Positions 1 through 12,211 of a DNA stretch of 64,000 bases are shown here, in pieces. The DNA comes from Sipunculus nudus (taxonomy: Eukaryota > Annelida > Sipuncula > Golfingiida > Sipunculidae): NCBI GenBank assembly GCA_026874595.1, contig CM049312.1, positions 48,921,429-48,985,428 of the forward strand, written 5' to 3'. The position numbers were made by a program, and so were the translations under genes. Under the pieces are notes generated by a model that saw nothing but the letters and a program-made list of their open reading frames with translations, had not been told where the DNA came from and ran no database searches. How positions within the stretch are numbered: the stretch's first letter is position 1; each line of letters opens with the position of its first letter.

Positions 1-1826
1 GCACCTGGCTAGACTGAGTGAACTTTTGACCTGTGCCTAGCTGCACTGAGTGAACTCTTGACCTGTTGCATAATCTGACACAGTTGACAGTCTGCCAAAG
101 CTATAAATAGATTCAAGCTGAACTTTGGTGCCAACTATGATGCAGTGAGCAGTCTGCCAAAGCTATAAATAGAATGCAGCTACTGCACTGAGTGAACTGT
201 TGACCTATACCTGGCTGCACTTCTTCCAATCCTGGCACTGTGCCAAAACTATTTATAGAGCTGACATCATCTTGGCTAAAGGCCAACATCAAGGCACTGG
301 CAATCTGCCAATGGTAAACCAAGTGCTGCCATCTGAACACAAAAGTGGTCCCTACTTGAAATAACTTAGAAATTTATTTTCCCAATACAAAATGCTTTCC
401 AGCTGACATTTTATAAAAAATAATCAGGAATATATGTAAAAAATTATTACGGATGGACACTGAATGCAAAATTAAAATACAGATATATCTCATTGATGGC
501 AAATTCTTGAATTAAGTTGAGTAGGGATACCAATTATTTATATCCACGTACAGTTGTCTTTATACAGCCACAGAGAGGTGAATATCAATGATTGTAACAT
601 TGCTTGGTATGATGAATAATTAAATCATAAATCTAAATTTTTTAAAAGCTCTAAAAAAAACTTTCTTGTCAATATTAACCAAAGATAACCTGAAATCTAA
701 ATGTCCAGTGGCATGATGTAATAGATGCTGATAAACTGGTGCCAGGCTAGATGTAACAGCATAGCACAGCTAACATATATGGTAAAATGACTCAATTCAA
801 TCTCCATAATTCAGCCAAAAATCATTCATGTGGAACCATTAATGACAATTATTATAAGAATTATTGTAGGGATTATTCTTGTAAAATATTTAACAAACTG
901 GCTTCAGTGGCATCAGTCGAAAAATGTTTCGCAGGTTTATAACTCATATAGGAAGATACAGCAAACTTGCTAAGTTCAGCTTCCCGTAACTCAGCCAAAA
1001 AGCACTGAACCAAAACCATTTGAACAAACTTGAATTATCAACATCTGAGGATAATTAATGTGTGAGATTTAAGAATTTGGCCCAGTGGTTTTTGAGAAGA
1101 AGATCTTTGTAGCCACTGAGCTAAAATGGGCTGTTATGGCATATGACTAAATTCAGCTTCCCATAACTTAGCCAAAAGTTAATGAAAAGAGACCATTTGA
1201 ACAAACTTCAGAAAACACTACCCTAGGATCATTTCTGTGCGATATTAAACATTTTGGCCATATGCTTTCAGAGAAGAAGTTTTTAGTAGCCCTCAGTGTG
1301 ATACAGGCACTGATGACCCTGTACAAAAAAGGCCGATGCAGGTGGCGCCATCAATACCTCAATTTCAAATATGACCTATGTGACCAACATTGGCATAAAA
1401 TTTGGTGATGATAGCTCTATCTGTTTCTGAGATTTAAATTTTAATATGCTTTTTTGCACAGTTAACAAAGATCAACCTCCTCTAACTCGGCCAAAAATCT
1501 CCGAACTAGAACCATTCGAACAATCTTTCTCAAGATTGTTCCAGGGATCATTTCTGTGAAATATGGGACAATTTGTCTGGACATTTTCAGAGATGAAGAT
1601 TTTTAAAGCTTTTTTAGCTTTTTCCCTATAAAATCTAAGAAAATGCAGTTAGAAAAAAAATACACAAAATCCGATATCGTTTTTTGGATGACTGATTATT
1701 TGCAAAAAATTTGGTGATGCTAGCTCCTGCCGTTTTTGAGATAGCTATGGTTAACGTACAGACGACGCACGACGTACGACGCACGACAGACACTGCCGCA
1801 CCATCACATAAGCTCACAGGTTCGCT
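1..1826 (+). mobile_element. H5-family repeat element, 3' part (5' end outside window)
   Basis: Non-coding repeat nearly identical to 58,060-60,306. The left part has repeated phrases such as CAGTCTGCCAAAGCTATAAATAG-like segments and three TATAAATAG-type boxes (102-110, 164-172, inverted 249-257). The right part is diverged core repeats, including one GGTGGCGCCA motif near 1,342. The 3' end reads AGCTCACAGGTTCGCTAAAA, as at 60,306 and about 61,655. It abuts H1c sequence at an A-run, so H5 is probably inserted into the H1c element that continues at 1,827. The start lies upstream of the window. The class is unknown; no transposase is visible. Confidence 0.7.
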
Positions 1827-4290
1827 AAAAAATATGATTTAGAAATGAGGCACATGCTGGTTTTGCGTGGTAATAAGAATAAGCTGTATTATGAGTTGTT
1901 GTTTAGCTTATGTATGATTTTGATAGTACCTTTGGAGACAGAGAAGAGAATTGATTTCATTTATTTTATTAACAAATGGAGTACTATTGTCACACAGATT
2001 TTGACTTGGCCATATAACTTATAAGCAGAACATATAATAAAAGAGTTAACTATTTATTAAAAAAAATTACAAATATTGTCCCAGATATAATTTTTATTAA
2101 AAATAATAAGAGAATTGTATGATTTTTAAAATGAAATATAACTGAAATGATTTTTAAAATAATATTAAAGAATATATTCATGAATGCATTCATGAATACA
2201 TTTGGAAAGTATTTGCACTGGTATTCATATACTCTCATTTTTACCTGAATTCCCATTCTTTATGCAAGAAATTTTATAATGGAGTACATAATCATATTCG
2301 TATTCAAATACAATTGCAATACCATGTCTGGTATTTATTCAGTTTTAGCCAAACAATGGTGTTGAGAATAAAGAATGTACAAAATTCACACTTTCAAATA
2401 ATGATCATAAGTACCTGGTTTTATGGCTTTTATTTATATTAAAAAAAATGTTATATATTCATTTTGGACAAATTTCACATCAATGTACACACTACACACA
2501 GTAGGAATCTAGATTAATATTATCAACTGCATCTTTGTCTATCATTAATTTCCTTCATATGATCCCTAATGATTAGTAATGAATGATATGATTTACTTTT
2601 TTATTATTAAAATTGAACTGAAAAATGCCATAGGTGACTGCATGGTGTTATTTGGAATACGTGACATTCTATCCATCAATACAAGATTCTTATATCATCA
2701 GTAACTGCAAGTTGATTCCCTATTATTATAAACTAACAAATTCCTTTTCTATTTTTCTTTAATTTGTTATTAAAAACCAATAAAAATTGATTAATTTATT
2801 GTTATGTTGTTGGTTAAAACTACTAGATGAGTTGGGTTGGACACCTGGATCATCTGTGGCTGGCCATAAGCTGCCTGGCTGCCCCAGTATATGCCTCGCC
2901 TCAAACGTGCATAATTTGCTGAAAGTTCAACAAGGTCAACATACAGGTGACTCAAGAGTGGCTGGAGAGAGCCAAGGTCTGACATGGTCTCATTAAAACA
3001 TTAATAAACTCTACAATTTTTGGCCAATTTCTTTCGGCTTTCTAAACTAAAAAGCTGAAATCCTTTTGTGTGCATGATATGAAAATTATATAAACAGAGC
3101 TCACACGAAACAAAAGTGATATGGTCAAATTTGGGTAAAATTTAAGGTACTAATTTTATATTTATACTAATAACTTATAAAATTTTAAAAATTCAGAACT
3201 AATTTTGGGTATTCAATTGAATCTTGATTAAATAATGTTACATCCCTGACAAAAAATCTCTAGCTTCAGCAAGCCCCATGTTAAGGGAGTAAATATATTT
3301 CTTGATTTTTTACAAAGTGCAATACGTTTGGGCCCATAACTTAGAACAATTACGCAATACTGACATCATTTCTGGCATGTGCACAGAGAATGTATAGAAA
3401 AACATGTATATTATATATGATTAAAGTCAGATCAGTGGTTTTGATATTAGGCAGTATTGAAGTGTAACAATGAGTTTTTAATTGAAAAATGAAGTTTTTC
3501 ATTAATATCTCAAAGGTATTAAGTCCTAGTGACCAAATTCTTGGCATGATAAGAGATTTTGGAGACATCTAATTGTATGCCAAATTTTACGAACTGAGAG
3601 CTTAAGCTGGGGAGCTGAGCTCTTGCAAACTGCATAACACTAGCCTGGTGTAAACAATATGTTACATGGTGCTTGAAAACTTGAATAAAATCTACAGTTT
3701 TTGATCAACTGGTTTCAAATTTTTGGTGTTAACAGACAAAATGCTAACAAAAACATGCTGAGAAAATTAAATCCACAGTACTTACAGGAAAAAAACGTGC
3801 CATGGTCAAAGTTCGGCAAAATTGAAGGTACCAATTTTTTATTTTTGTTAATATTTTAAAAAATTTAAAAGATTTTGATCTAATTTTTGGTAAACAATTT
3901 AATTTTGATTAATTAAAGTTATATTACTTGAAAAAAAGTCCATAGCTTTAACAAGTTTTGTGTTAAGTGATCAAATATCTTTCCTGATTTTTTACAAAAT
4001 GCATTATGTTCTGGCCAATTACTTTCTTAAACTAGAATACGGGTAGTCGACAAGCGACTACTTGTATCCGCCTAAATCAGAGTGGAACGGGTGAAGTGTT
4101 GCATATCAGCATGGATGTCTGCAGCCAAATTGTGTATGTAGGTTGCGCTACCTACCAAAAAACCCAGAAAGCCGTCCAAGTTGTATACATATGCAAAATT
4201 TAAGGCAGATAAGTCAAACCACTATATTGTATATGAGTGATTTTTGCCCTTGGCAGACAAACAGATCGACGCTGTGCAAAAAAGGGTTGC

Positions 4291-5500
4291 AGGTGGCGCC
4301 ACCAGTTTAGCGTATGATAAAGAGCTTTGTGAGAACTATACACATGCAAAATTTTGGCCCAATTGGTCAAACTGTCCCCTAGATATGAGCTTGGATGTCT
4401 GCAGCGTAAACTTGATTGTAGGTGGCGCCACCTGTCATAAAATCAGATAAGCTATCCAGGATGTATACGCATGCCAAATTTCAGGTGAATTAGTCAAGTC
4501 ACTGCAGAGATATGAGTGATTTTAACCCAAGGCAGACGAACAGATGGACACTGTGCAAACATGGTTGCAGGTGGCGCCACCATTTTTGGTGTATGTTATA
4601 AAGCTCTCCAAGGGCTACATTTGTGCAAAAAAATTTTCCTGATCAATCAAACGGTTCCTGAGATATGAGCTTGGATGTCTGCAGCGTAAACATGAATGTA
4701 GGTGGCGCCACCTGTCATAAAATCAGAAAAGCTATCCAGGATGTATACGCATGCCAAATTTCAGGTGAATTAGTCAAGTCACTGCAGAGATATGAGTGAT
4801 TTTAACCCAAGGCAGACAAACAGATGGACACTGTACAAACATGGTTGCAGGTAGTGGCACCATTTTTGGTGTACGTTATAAAGCTCTCCAAGGGCTACAT
4901 TTGTGCAAAAGAATTTTCCTGATCGGTCAAACGGTTCCCGAGATATGAGCTTGGATGTCTGCAGCGTAAACGTGAATGTAGGTGGCGCCACCTGTCATAA
5001 AATCAGATAAGCTATCCAGGATGTATACGCATGCCAAATTTCAGGTGAATTAGTCAAGTCACTGCAGAGATATGAGTGATTTTAACCCAAGGCAGACGAA
5101 CAGATGGACACTGTGCAAACATGGTTGCAGGTGGCGCCACCATTTTTGGTGTATGTTATAAAGCTCTCCAAGGGCTACATTTGTGCAAAAGAATTTTCCT
5201 GATCGGTCAAACGGTTCCCGAGATATGAGCTTGGATGTCTGCAGCGTCAACGTGAATGTAGGTGGCGCCACCTGTCATAAAATCAGAAAAGCTATCCAGG
5301 ATGTTTGCGCATGCCGAATTTCAGGTGAATTAGTTAAGTCACTGCAGAGATATGAGTGATTTTAACCCAAGGCAGACGAACAGATGGACACTGTGCAAAC
5401 ATGGTTGCAGGTGGCGCCACCATTTTTGGTGTATGTTATAAAGCTCTCCGAGGGCTACATTTGTGCAAAAAAATTTTCCTGATCGGTCAAACGGTTCCCG
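4291..5500 (+). repeat. 280-bp tandem array with GGTGGCGCCACC palindromes
   Basis: Core of the H3 element. The palindrome GGTGGCGCCACC starts at 4,292, 4,421, 4,570, 4,701, 4,981, 5,130, 5,261 and 5,410; the 4,850 copy is mutated. The spacing 4,701-4,981-5,261 and 4,570-(4,850)-5,130-5,410 is exactly 280 bp, and the units are nearly identical, so the latest expansion is young. Each 280-bp unit is itself two diverged halves of about 130-150 bp. Confidence 0.9.
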
Positions 5501-5672
5501 AGATATGTGGGTTTATGTGTGGAAACAGACGCACAAACGGACGCAGAGCGCAAAGGAAAGGTCAGAGGTCAAAACAAAATCGGGGCGCAGCAGTTCACAT
5601 GTGACCCGAACATAATCCCGGGTTTCGGAAAATTCCGCCCAGCGGTTACGGAGGAGTTCTCCGGACACCTAC

Positions 5673-5703
<31 letters not shown>

Positions 5704-5718
5704 CCAGCTGAAAACATA

Positions 5719-5748
5719 GTATCCGCAAAACTCTGTTTTGGCGGATAC
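5719..5748 (+). other. H3 3'-terminal hairpin
   Basis: Arms GTATCCGC and GCGGATAC (8 bp), inner stem AAAAC/GTTTT, 3-nt loop TCT, one unpaired G on the right arm. It is followed by the insertion junction. The same structure occurs at 8,818-8,847 and, mutated, at 57,586-57,615. Confidence 0.85.
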
Positions 5749-6101
5749 AATTATATAATACAGGCATAATTTCAAGCATATACATAGGAACTATATAGAG
5801 GAATATTTATGGTAAATATGAGGAAAAACAGATGAGTGGTTTTGATATTAGGCAGCCCTGAAGTGTGAAGATAGGTTTTTAATAAAAAAATGGAGGTTTT
5901 TCCTTAATTTCTCAAAGGAACAAAGTCGCAAAGACCCAGATTTCGGCTTGGTAGGAGATCTTGGGGACATCTAACACTATGCCGAATTTTGGATTCCTAG
6001 GTCTTACAGTTTCAAAACGTGCCACATCTACGGATGAACGGACGGACGGACTGACGGAAAAACTGACAGACGGACGGACGACGGACAATGAACCACGACT
6101 A

Positions 6102-6132
6102 TAGCTCAGATGACTTATAGTCAGCTGAGCTA
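6102..6132 (+). other. H1 3'-terminal hairpin
   Basis: Arms TAGCTCAG/CTGAGCTA (8 bp), one A/G mismatch, inner stem TGACT/AGTCA, loop TAT, then AAAA. The same 31-nt design recurs at 10,867, 25,999, 28,098, 33,120, 41,834, 49,202, 52,603 and 60,630. Confidence 0.9.
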
Positions 6133-7494
6133 AAAATCATAAAAAAAATACAGGTGGCGCCACCAGTCTGCAAAAACTGGTGAAACACTCCATGTTCAAT
6201 ATCCATGCTAAGAATCATGGTGATCAATGCATTAGTTGTTCAGATACTTGAGCTTTTGTATCAAATTTTTCATTATTCGGGGGGGGGGGGGGGGGGTACT
6301 TCAGAGCCCCATAGCTGTAAGAATATGAGTAACAGAGACATAATTCAAAGTTTCCAAGTAGACTTTTCATGGATCTATCTGCATGTAAAGTTAGAAGATT
6401 CCAGGTCCAGTGTTTACGATTTGTGCCCTGTTAACAGATTACCACATATTTTAAGGTCTCAAAAATAGAGGAAAATTATTGTTAAAAATCGAAAAAAATA
6501 CAGGTGGCGCCACCAGTCTGCAGAGACTGATAACACACTCCCTGATTAATATCCACACAAAGAATCATGGTGATCAATGCATTAGTTGTTCAGACACTTG
6601 AGCTTTTGTATAAAAAATTTCATTATTCTGGGGTACACTTCGGAGCCCCATAGCTCAAAGAATATGGGTAACCTAATTCTAGGTTTCAAAGGAGATTTTT
6701 CATGGACCTCTCTGGATGTAAAGTGAGAAGATAACAGGTCCACTGGTTACGATTTGTGCCCTGTTAACAGATTACCACATCTTTGAAGGTCTCAAAAATA
6801 GATGAAAAATATTGTTAACAATCGAAAAAAAATACAGGTAGCGCCACCAGTCTGCAGAAACTGATAACACACTCCCTGATTAATATCCACACAAAGAATC
6901 ATGGTGATCAATGCATTAGTTGTTCAGACACTTGAGCTTTTGTATCAAAGTTTTCATTATTCTAGGGGTACTTCAAAGCCCCATAGCTGTAAGAATATGG
7001 GTAACAGAGACATAATTCAAGGTTTCCAAGTAGACTTTTCATGGACCTCTCTTGATGTAAAGTGAGAAGATTCCAGGTCCACCAGTTACGATTTGTGCTC
7101 TGTTAACAGTTGACAGCATTTTTGGATGTCTCAAAAATAGAGAAAAAAAAAATCATAAAAAAAAAATTACAGGTGGCGCAACCAGTCTGCAGAAACTGAT
7201 GTAACATCCCATGATCAATATCCAAGCAAAGAATCATGGTGATCAATGCATTAGTTGTTCAGATATTTGAGCTTTTGTATCAATTTTTTTATTATTGGGG
7301 GGGGGGGGGGGGGGGAGTACTTCGGAGCCCCATAGCTTGAAGAATTTGGTTAACAGTGACCTAATTCCAGGTTTCAAAGGAGATTTTTCATGGATCTATC
7401 TGCATGTAAAGTTAGAATATTCCAGGTCCAGTGTTTACGATTTGTGCCCTGTTAACAGATGACGGAATCTTTTAAGGTCTCAAAAAGGAGAAAA
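6133..7494 (+). repeat. H1a core repeats (about 340-bp monomers) of an outer element
   Basis: Four monomers, each starting near an ACAGGTGGCGCCACCAGTCTGC-type phrase (6,163, 6,503, about 6,839, 7,172). They belong to an outer H1 element whose 5' part is upstream of the window and whose 3' part resumes at 10,898-11,264. Poly-G tracts of 18 and 19 nt (6,279-6,296; 7,297-7,315) sit at the same monomer position. Confidence 0.8.
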
Positions 7495-7676
7495 ACAAGT
7501 GACCCATGGGTCATGACGCTCAGCTGACTGGGAAGAGATTCGCAAAAGGAAATTTTATCACCAGAATGGTAGTATATACCCATTCAACTGAAGCATCAAA
7601 CAGATTAACCAACAGGCCAAGATTTAGTCTGTATTTATATATCTCAAAAATAGAGAAAAATGTGTAAACTTTTAAA

Positions 7677-8848
7677 ACTAGAATACGGGTAACCGACAAG
7701 TGATTACATGTATCTGCCAAAATCGGATAGTGAGGCATGGATTGAGTGGCAAGGGGAAATAGAGTGAGGTATGTTGCATATTAGCATGGATGTCTGCAGC
7801 CTAAATGTGTATGTAGGTTGTGCCACCTACCACAAATCCAGAAAGCTGTCCAAGTTGTATACACCTGCAAAATTTTAGGCAGAAAAGTCAAACCACTACA
7901 TGTATATGAGCGATTTTTGCCCATGGCAGACAAACAGACAAACACTGTGCAAAAATCTTTGCAGGTAACCCCTCCAGTTTTGTGTATGATAAAGACCTAT
8001 GTGAGATCAAAACACTTCACAATTTTGGCCCAATCGGTCAAATGGTTCCTGAGATATGAGCTTGGATGTGTCCAGTGTTAACTAGAATGTAGGTGGCGCC
8101 ACCTGTCATAAAATCAAGAAAGCTGTCCACGATGTATAAACCTGCAAAATTTTAGGCAGTTATGTCGAACCACTACAGAGAAATGAGTAATTTTAGGCCA
8201 CGGCAGACCAACAGACAGACGCTGTGCAAACATTGTTACAGGTGGCACCACCATTTTTTGTGTATGTTACAGAGCTATCAAAGGGCTACATTTGTATAAA
8301 TTTTATTTCCTGATCGGTCAAACGGTTCCCGAGATATAAGCTTGGATGTCATCAGCGTGAACATGAACGTAGGTGGCGCCACCTGTCATAAAATCAAGAA
8401 AGCTATCCTGGATGTATACACATGACGAATTTCAGGTGAATTAGTCAATTCACTGCAGAGATATGAGTGATTTTAACCCAAGGCAGATGAACAGATGGAC
8501 ACTGTGCAAACATGGTTACAGGTGGCGCCACCATTTTTTGTGTATGTTATAAAGCAATCCAAGGGCTACATTTGTATCAATTTTATTTCCTGATCGGTCA
8601 AACGGTTCCCGAGATATGAGGGTTTATGAGTGGAAACAGACCCACAAATGGACACTGGATAGAGAGGAAAGGTCAGAGGTCAATGCAAATTGGTTAGGCA
8701 CCAGTTCACATGTGACCCGATAATAGGTGTAAGTTTGGGAAAAATCGGTCCATTAGTCTCTGAGGAGCTCTCTGGAAACGAACGCCGCCGCGGGGGAGGA
8801 ACTCGGTCAAAAACATAGTATCCGCAAAACTTCGTTTTGGCGGATACA
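7677..8848 (+). mobile_element. H3 helentron-like element, complete
   Basis: Begins ACTAGAATACGGGTAACC and ends with the hairpin at 8,818-8,847 (loop TTC). The homologous H1a copy at 34,112-35,673 is uninterrupted at this point (aaacttttaaaaaaatacagg, near 34,285), giving an empty site inside the window: the insertion is in an A-run with no obvious target duplication beyond A residues. The core has palindromes at about 8,092, 8,372 and 8,520. Confidence 0.85.
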
Positions 8849-10866
8849 AAAATACAGGTGGCTCCACCAGTCTGCAGAAACTAATAAAAACACTTAATGG
8901 TCAATATCCATGCAAAAAATCATGGTGATCTCTGCATTAGTTGTTCAGATACTTCAGTTTTTGTATCAAATTGTCCATTATTCTGAGGGATACTTCGAAG
9001 TCCTATAGCTTGAAGGATATGGGTAACAGAGACCTAATTTCAAGTTTCAACAGGCACCTTTCATGGGCCTCCTTGCATGACAAGAATGAAGATTCTAGGT
9101 CCAGTTGTTGCGATTTGTACCCTGTTGACAGATAACCACATCTTTAAAGGTCTCAAAAAAAAGAAAAAAAAATTCGTAAAAATTTGAAAAAAAAATAGAG
9201 GTGGCACACCCAGTCTGCAGAAACTGATGGAACAGCTCATGATCAATATGTATGCCAAAAATCATGACCATCAGTGTTGTAGTTATTGAAATACTGCAGT
9301 TTTTGTATCAAATTTTCAATTATTCTGGGGGGGGGGGGGTATTTTGGACCCATACAGCTTAAAGAATATGGGTAACAGAGACCTAATTTCAAGTTTCCAT
9401 GGAGACTTTTCATGGGTCTCCCTGTGTGTCAAGAATGAAGATTCTTGGTCCAGTTTTTATGATTTGTGCCCTGTTAACAGATGTTCATATCTTTAAAGGT
9501 CTCAAAAATACAGAAAAATTTCATAAAAAAAAACGAACAAATACAGGTGGTGCCACCAGTCTGCAGAAACTTATGAAACACTCCATGATCAATATCCATG
9601 CAAACAATTATGGTTATCTCTGCATTAGTTGTTCAGATACTTTAGCTTTTGTATCAAATTTTCCATTATTCTGAGCTGTACTTTGGAGTGCCATAGCTCA
9701 AAGGATATTGGTAACAGAGACCAAATTTCAGGTTTCCATGGAGACTTATCATGGGTCTCCCTGTGTGTCAAGAACGAAGATTCTAGGTCCAGTCGTTACG
9801 ATTTGTACCCTGTTGACAGATAACTACATGCTTAAAGGTCTCAAAAATGGAGAAAACAATTCGTGAACATTGAAAAATACAGGTGGCGCCACCAGTCTGC
9901 ACAAACTGATGAAACATCTCATGATCAATATGTATGTCAAAAATCATGACCATCAGTGATGTAGTTAATGAGATATTGAAGTTTTTGTATGAAATTTTTG
10001 ACTATTCTGGGGGGTAATTTTGGGCCCCATAGCTCGAAGGATATGGGTAACAGAGACCTAATTTCTGGTTTCCATGGAGACTTTTCATAGGTCTCTCAGT
10101 GTGTCGAAAATGAAGATTCTAGGTCCAGTCGTTACGATTTGTGCCACGCTAACAGATGACAGCATCCTCAAAGGTCTCAAAAATAGAGGAAAAAATCGTA
10201 AAAAATCAAACAGTACAGGTAGCGCCACCAGTCTGCAGGAACTGATCGAACATCTCATGATCAATATATATGCCAAAAATGAAGACCATCAGTGATGTAG
10301 TTATTGAGATATTGAAGTTTTTGTATGAAATTTTTTACTATTCTGGGGGGTACTTTGGAGCCCCATAGCTCAAAGGATATGGGCAACAGAGACCTAATTT
10401 CTGGTTTCCAAGGAGATTTTTCATGGACCTCTCAGTGTGTCAAGAATTAAGATTCTAAGTCCAGTCTTTATGATTTGTGCCTTGTTAACAGATGTTCACA
10501 TTTTTAAAGGTCTCAAAAATAGAGAAAAAAATTCGTAAAAAATTGAAAAAATACAGGTGGCGCCACCAGTCTGCAGGAAGTGATGTAACATCTCATGATC
10601 AATATGTATGCCAAAAATCATGACCATCAGTCAAGTAGTTAATGAGATATTGAAGTTTTTGTATGAAATTTTTTACTTTTCTGGGGGGTACTTTGGGGCC
10701 ACATAGCTCGAAGGATATGGGTAAGAGAGACCTAATTTCTGGTTTCCAAGGAGATTTTTGATGGACCTCTCAGAATCCCAAGTTACAAGGTTCTAGGTCC
10801 AGCGGTTACGATTTGTGCCTGGTTAACGGACGGACAGACGGACAGACAGACAAAGAGTGATCGCTA
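8849..10866 (+). repeat. H1a core monomers, about 340 bp, with ACGG-type microsatellite
   Basis: Six tandem monomers with the phrase order: ggtggcgccacc palindrome, 'agtctgcagaaactgatg', 'atgatcaatat', G-run, 'agccccatagctc', 'gggtaacagagacctaatt', 'gattctaggtccag', 'gatttgtgccctgttaac'. The short open frames found here are the same repeat read repeatedly and are not treated as genes. Confidence 0.85.
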
Positions 10867-10897
10867 TAGCTCAGATGACTTTCAGTCAGCTGAGCTA

Positions 10898-11264
10898 AAA
10901 ATTGTAAAAAAAATTGAAAAAGTACAGGTGGCACCACCAGTCGACAGAAACTGATAAAACACTCCATGATCAATATCCATGCAAAGAATCATGATGATCA
11001 ATGCATTTGTTCTTCAGATACTTGAGCTTTTGTATAAAAAATTTCATTATTCTGGGGTACACTTCGGAGCCCCATAGCTCAAAGAATCTGGGTAACCTTA
11101 TTCTAGGTTTCAAATGAGATTTTTCATGGACCTCCCAGTATGTAAAATTAGAAGATTCTAGGTCCAGAGGTTACGATTTGTGCCCTGTTAACGGACAGAC
11201 GGCCAGACGAAGACAGAGAAAGAGTGATTGCTAAACCTCAGATGACTTACAGTCAGCTGAGCTA
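10898..11264 (+). mobile_element. 3' part of the outer H1 element
   Basis: One more H1a monomer followed by an ACGG-like run and a degenerate terminal hairpin ending GTCAGCTGAGCTA at 11,264. It continues the monomers interrupted at 7,494. Confidence 0.75.
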
Positions 11265-11806
11265 AAAACTGCTGAACCTGGTTTGCCCAGCATATAAAAT
11301 GTGTCTTCATTAAGCTTGTAATGTAAAGTTAAACTTTGTCTTACAAACTTGTCAGCTCAGGTGCCACATTCTCACATTAATAAGCATGGGAAAATGGCCT
11401 CTGGAGCTATGTTTTGCTAGGTTATTTTTACAGAGGTGTTGGACATTATTTATTGTTAGTGATAATAATATGATAAGAACTTGGGAGCATATGGCCAAGT
11501 TTCCACCAAGTCCATACTGTCATACATGAATAAAATTTGAATCCAGAGTATCAACTGTTTTAAACTTATACTAATTAACAACAAACTACTATAAGGCAAT
11601 TATATTTTTTTTTCAAATTCAGGAAAAATATATGGTTTTGAGATTTCATAATCATATCTGATGGAATACATAATACAGGTAAACATTCACACAAAATTTA
11701 ACAAGTGCTTGTCAAAGATGGCAGGCAAATGAAGGATGAACTAGAACACTGGAAGGGGCCCACAAAGGTCCAGTCCTAAAATGCAGACCGAGTGATGCAA
11801 AATATA
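11265..11806. other. Unassigned AT-rich intergenic stretch
   Basis: I see no gene, tandem repeat or element end between the H1 3' end at 11,264 and the H1b 5' end at 11,807. Confidence 0.5.
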
Positions 11807-12140
11807 ACAAGGGACCCATGGGTCACTGTGCTCAGCTGAAATTGACCTTAAAGGTAAAATTCTACAATAATATCAAATGGAGATAAAGTCTAAGAGGAAA
11901 AGGTAATATCAGCAATGGCCGGTTGACATGATTGGTTTGTACTGATGAGTAAGAAATTGTTGCACATAATATTTTGTGACCAAAATATGCATTTTCTAAT
12001 GTTAAAATTGAAGCATGTGAGCAGTTTGTGAACATAAAATGTATATTATTACCATGATCATTAGTTGCATTTTTATTTACTGTAGACATTTCAGTAGTTT
12101 ACACATTTGTTCAATTGAATCTATTTTTTTTGTATAATAG
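11807..12140 (+). mobile_element. H1b 5' fragment
   Basis: Starts with ACAAGGGACCCATGGGTCAC and GCTCAGCTGA and follows the H1b copies at 26,204, 39,958 and 45,296 for about 330 bp, then diverges near 12,141. Its own 3' end may be the H1 hairpin at 18,744-18,774, with the Penelope-like element and the H2/H4 nest in between; that pairing is inference. Confidence 0.7.
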
Positions 12141-12211
12141 AAGGTAGTGTTACCCTCCGATGTAAAGTGCTCTATGGCCTGCAGACTAGGCCAGAGCGGT
12201 TTAACTCTGAA

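Larger units (their letters stand above)
4031..5749 (+). mobile_element. H3 helentron-like element, complete
   Basis: Starts ACTAGAATACGGG and ends with a hairpin at 5,719-5,748 (arms GTATCCGC / GCGGATAC, inner stem AAAAC/GTTTT, loop TCT, one bulged G). The 5' end has a small hairpin (GTAGTCG-acaag-CGACTAC, 4,043-4,061) followed by GTATCCGCC at 4,064-4,072, complementary to the right arm of the 3' hairpin. The core is a tandem array with GGTGGCGCCACC palindromes. A (CGG)n run lies near 5,671-5,701. It is inserted in an A/T-rich tract of H1c. Confidence 0.8.
1827..6132 (+). mobile_element. H1c helentron-like (HINE/pearl-type) non-autonomous element, interrupted
   Basis: Aligns by eye with the H1c copy at 28,582-33,150: the segments beginning near 1,832 and 28,625 share the same order of phrases, and the tails match to the end. 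It is interrupted by the H3 element at 4,031-5,749; the flanks rejoin as in the uninterrupted sequence near 25,676. It ends in an ACGG-rich microsatellite (about 6,030-6,085) and the 31-nt terminal hairpin at 6,102-6,132 (arms TAGCTCAG / CTGAGCTA). The 5' end is upstream, beyond the H5 insertion. No open reading frame of a transposase is present. Confidence 0.75.
7495..10897 (+). mobile_element. H1a helentron-like element, with nested H3
   Basis: The 5' end carries the palindrome TGACCCATGGGTCA followed by GCTCAGCTGACT, which is complementary to the right arm of its own 3' hairpin (10,867-10,897, loop TTC). The core has about 340-bp monomers. Positions 7,677-8,848 are an inserted H3. The flanks outside this element rejoin as an uninterrupted H1 monomer junction (gagaaaa + attgtaaaaa), so the element is itself inserted in the outer H1 copy. 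No protein is encoded. Confidence 0.8.

Noticed and set aside
1635-1817. Minus-strand open frame of 60 residues in the H5 tail
   Set aside because: Lies in the microsatellite-like 'acgacgcacgacg' tail of H5 and is not kept in the second copy.
4779-5271. Two almost identical minus-strand open frames of 70 residues
   Set aside because: They are the same 280-bp non-coding tandem repeat read twice; there is no domain, and the frame is not kept in other H3 copies.
4291-5421. Regularly spaced palindromes resembling a CRISPR array
   Set aside because: The period is 130-280 bp, spacers are repeats themselves, there are no cas genes, and the context is eukaryotic.
5507-5775. Glycine- or proline-rich open frames across the (CGG)n and poly-G tracts (also near 12,368, 27,054, 35,949)
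   Set aside because: Homopolymer and triplet runs create them; no conserved flanking protein.
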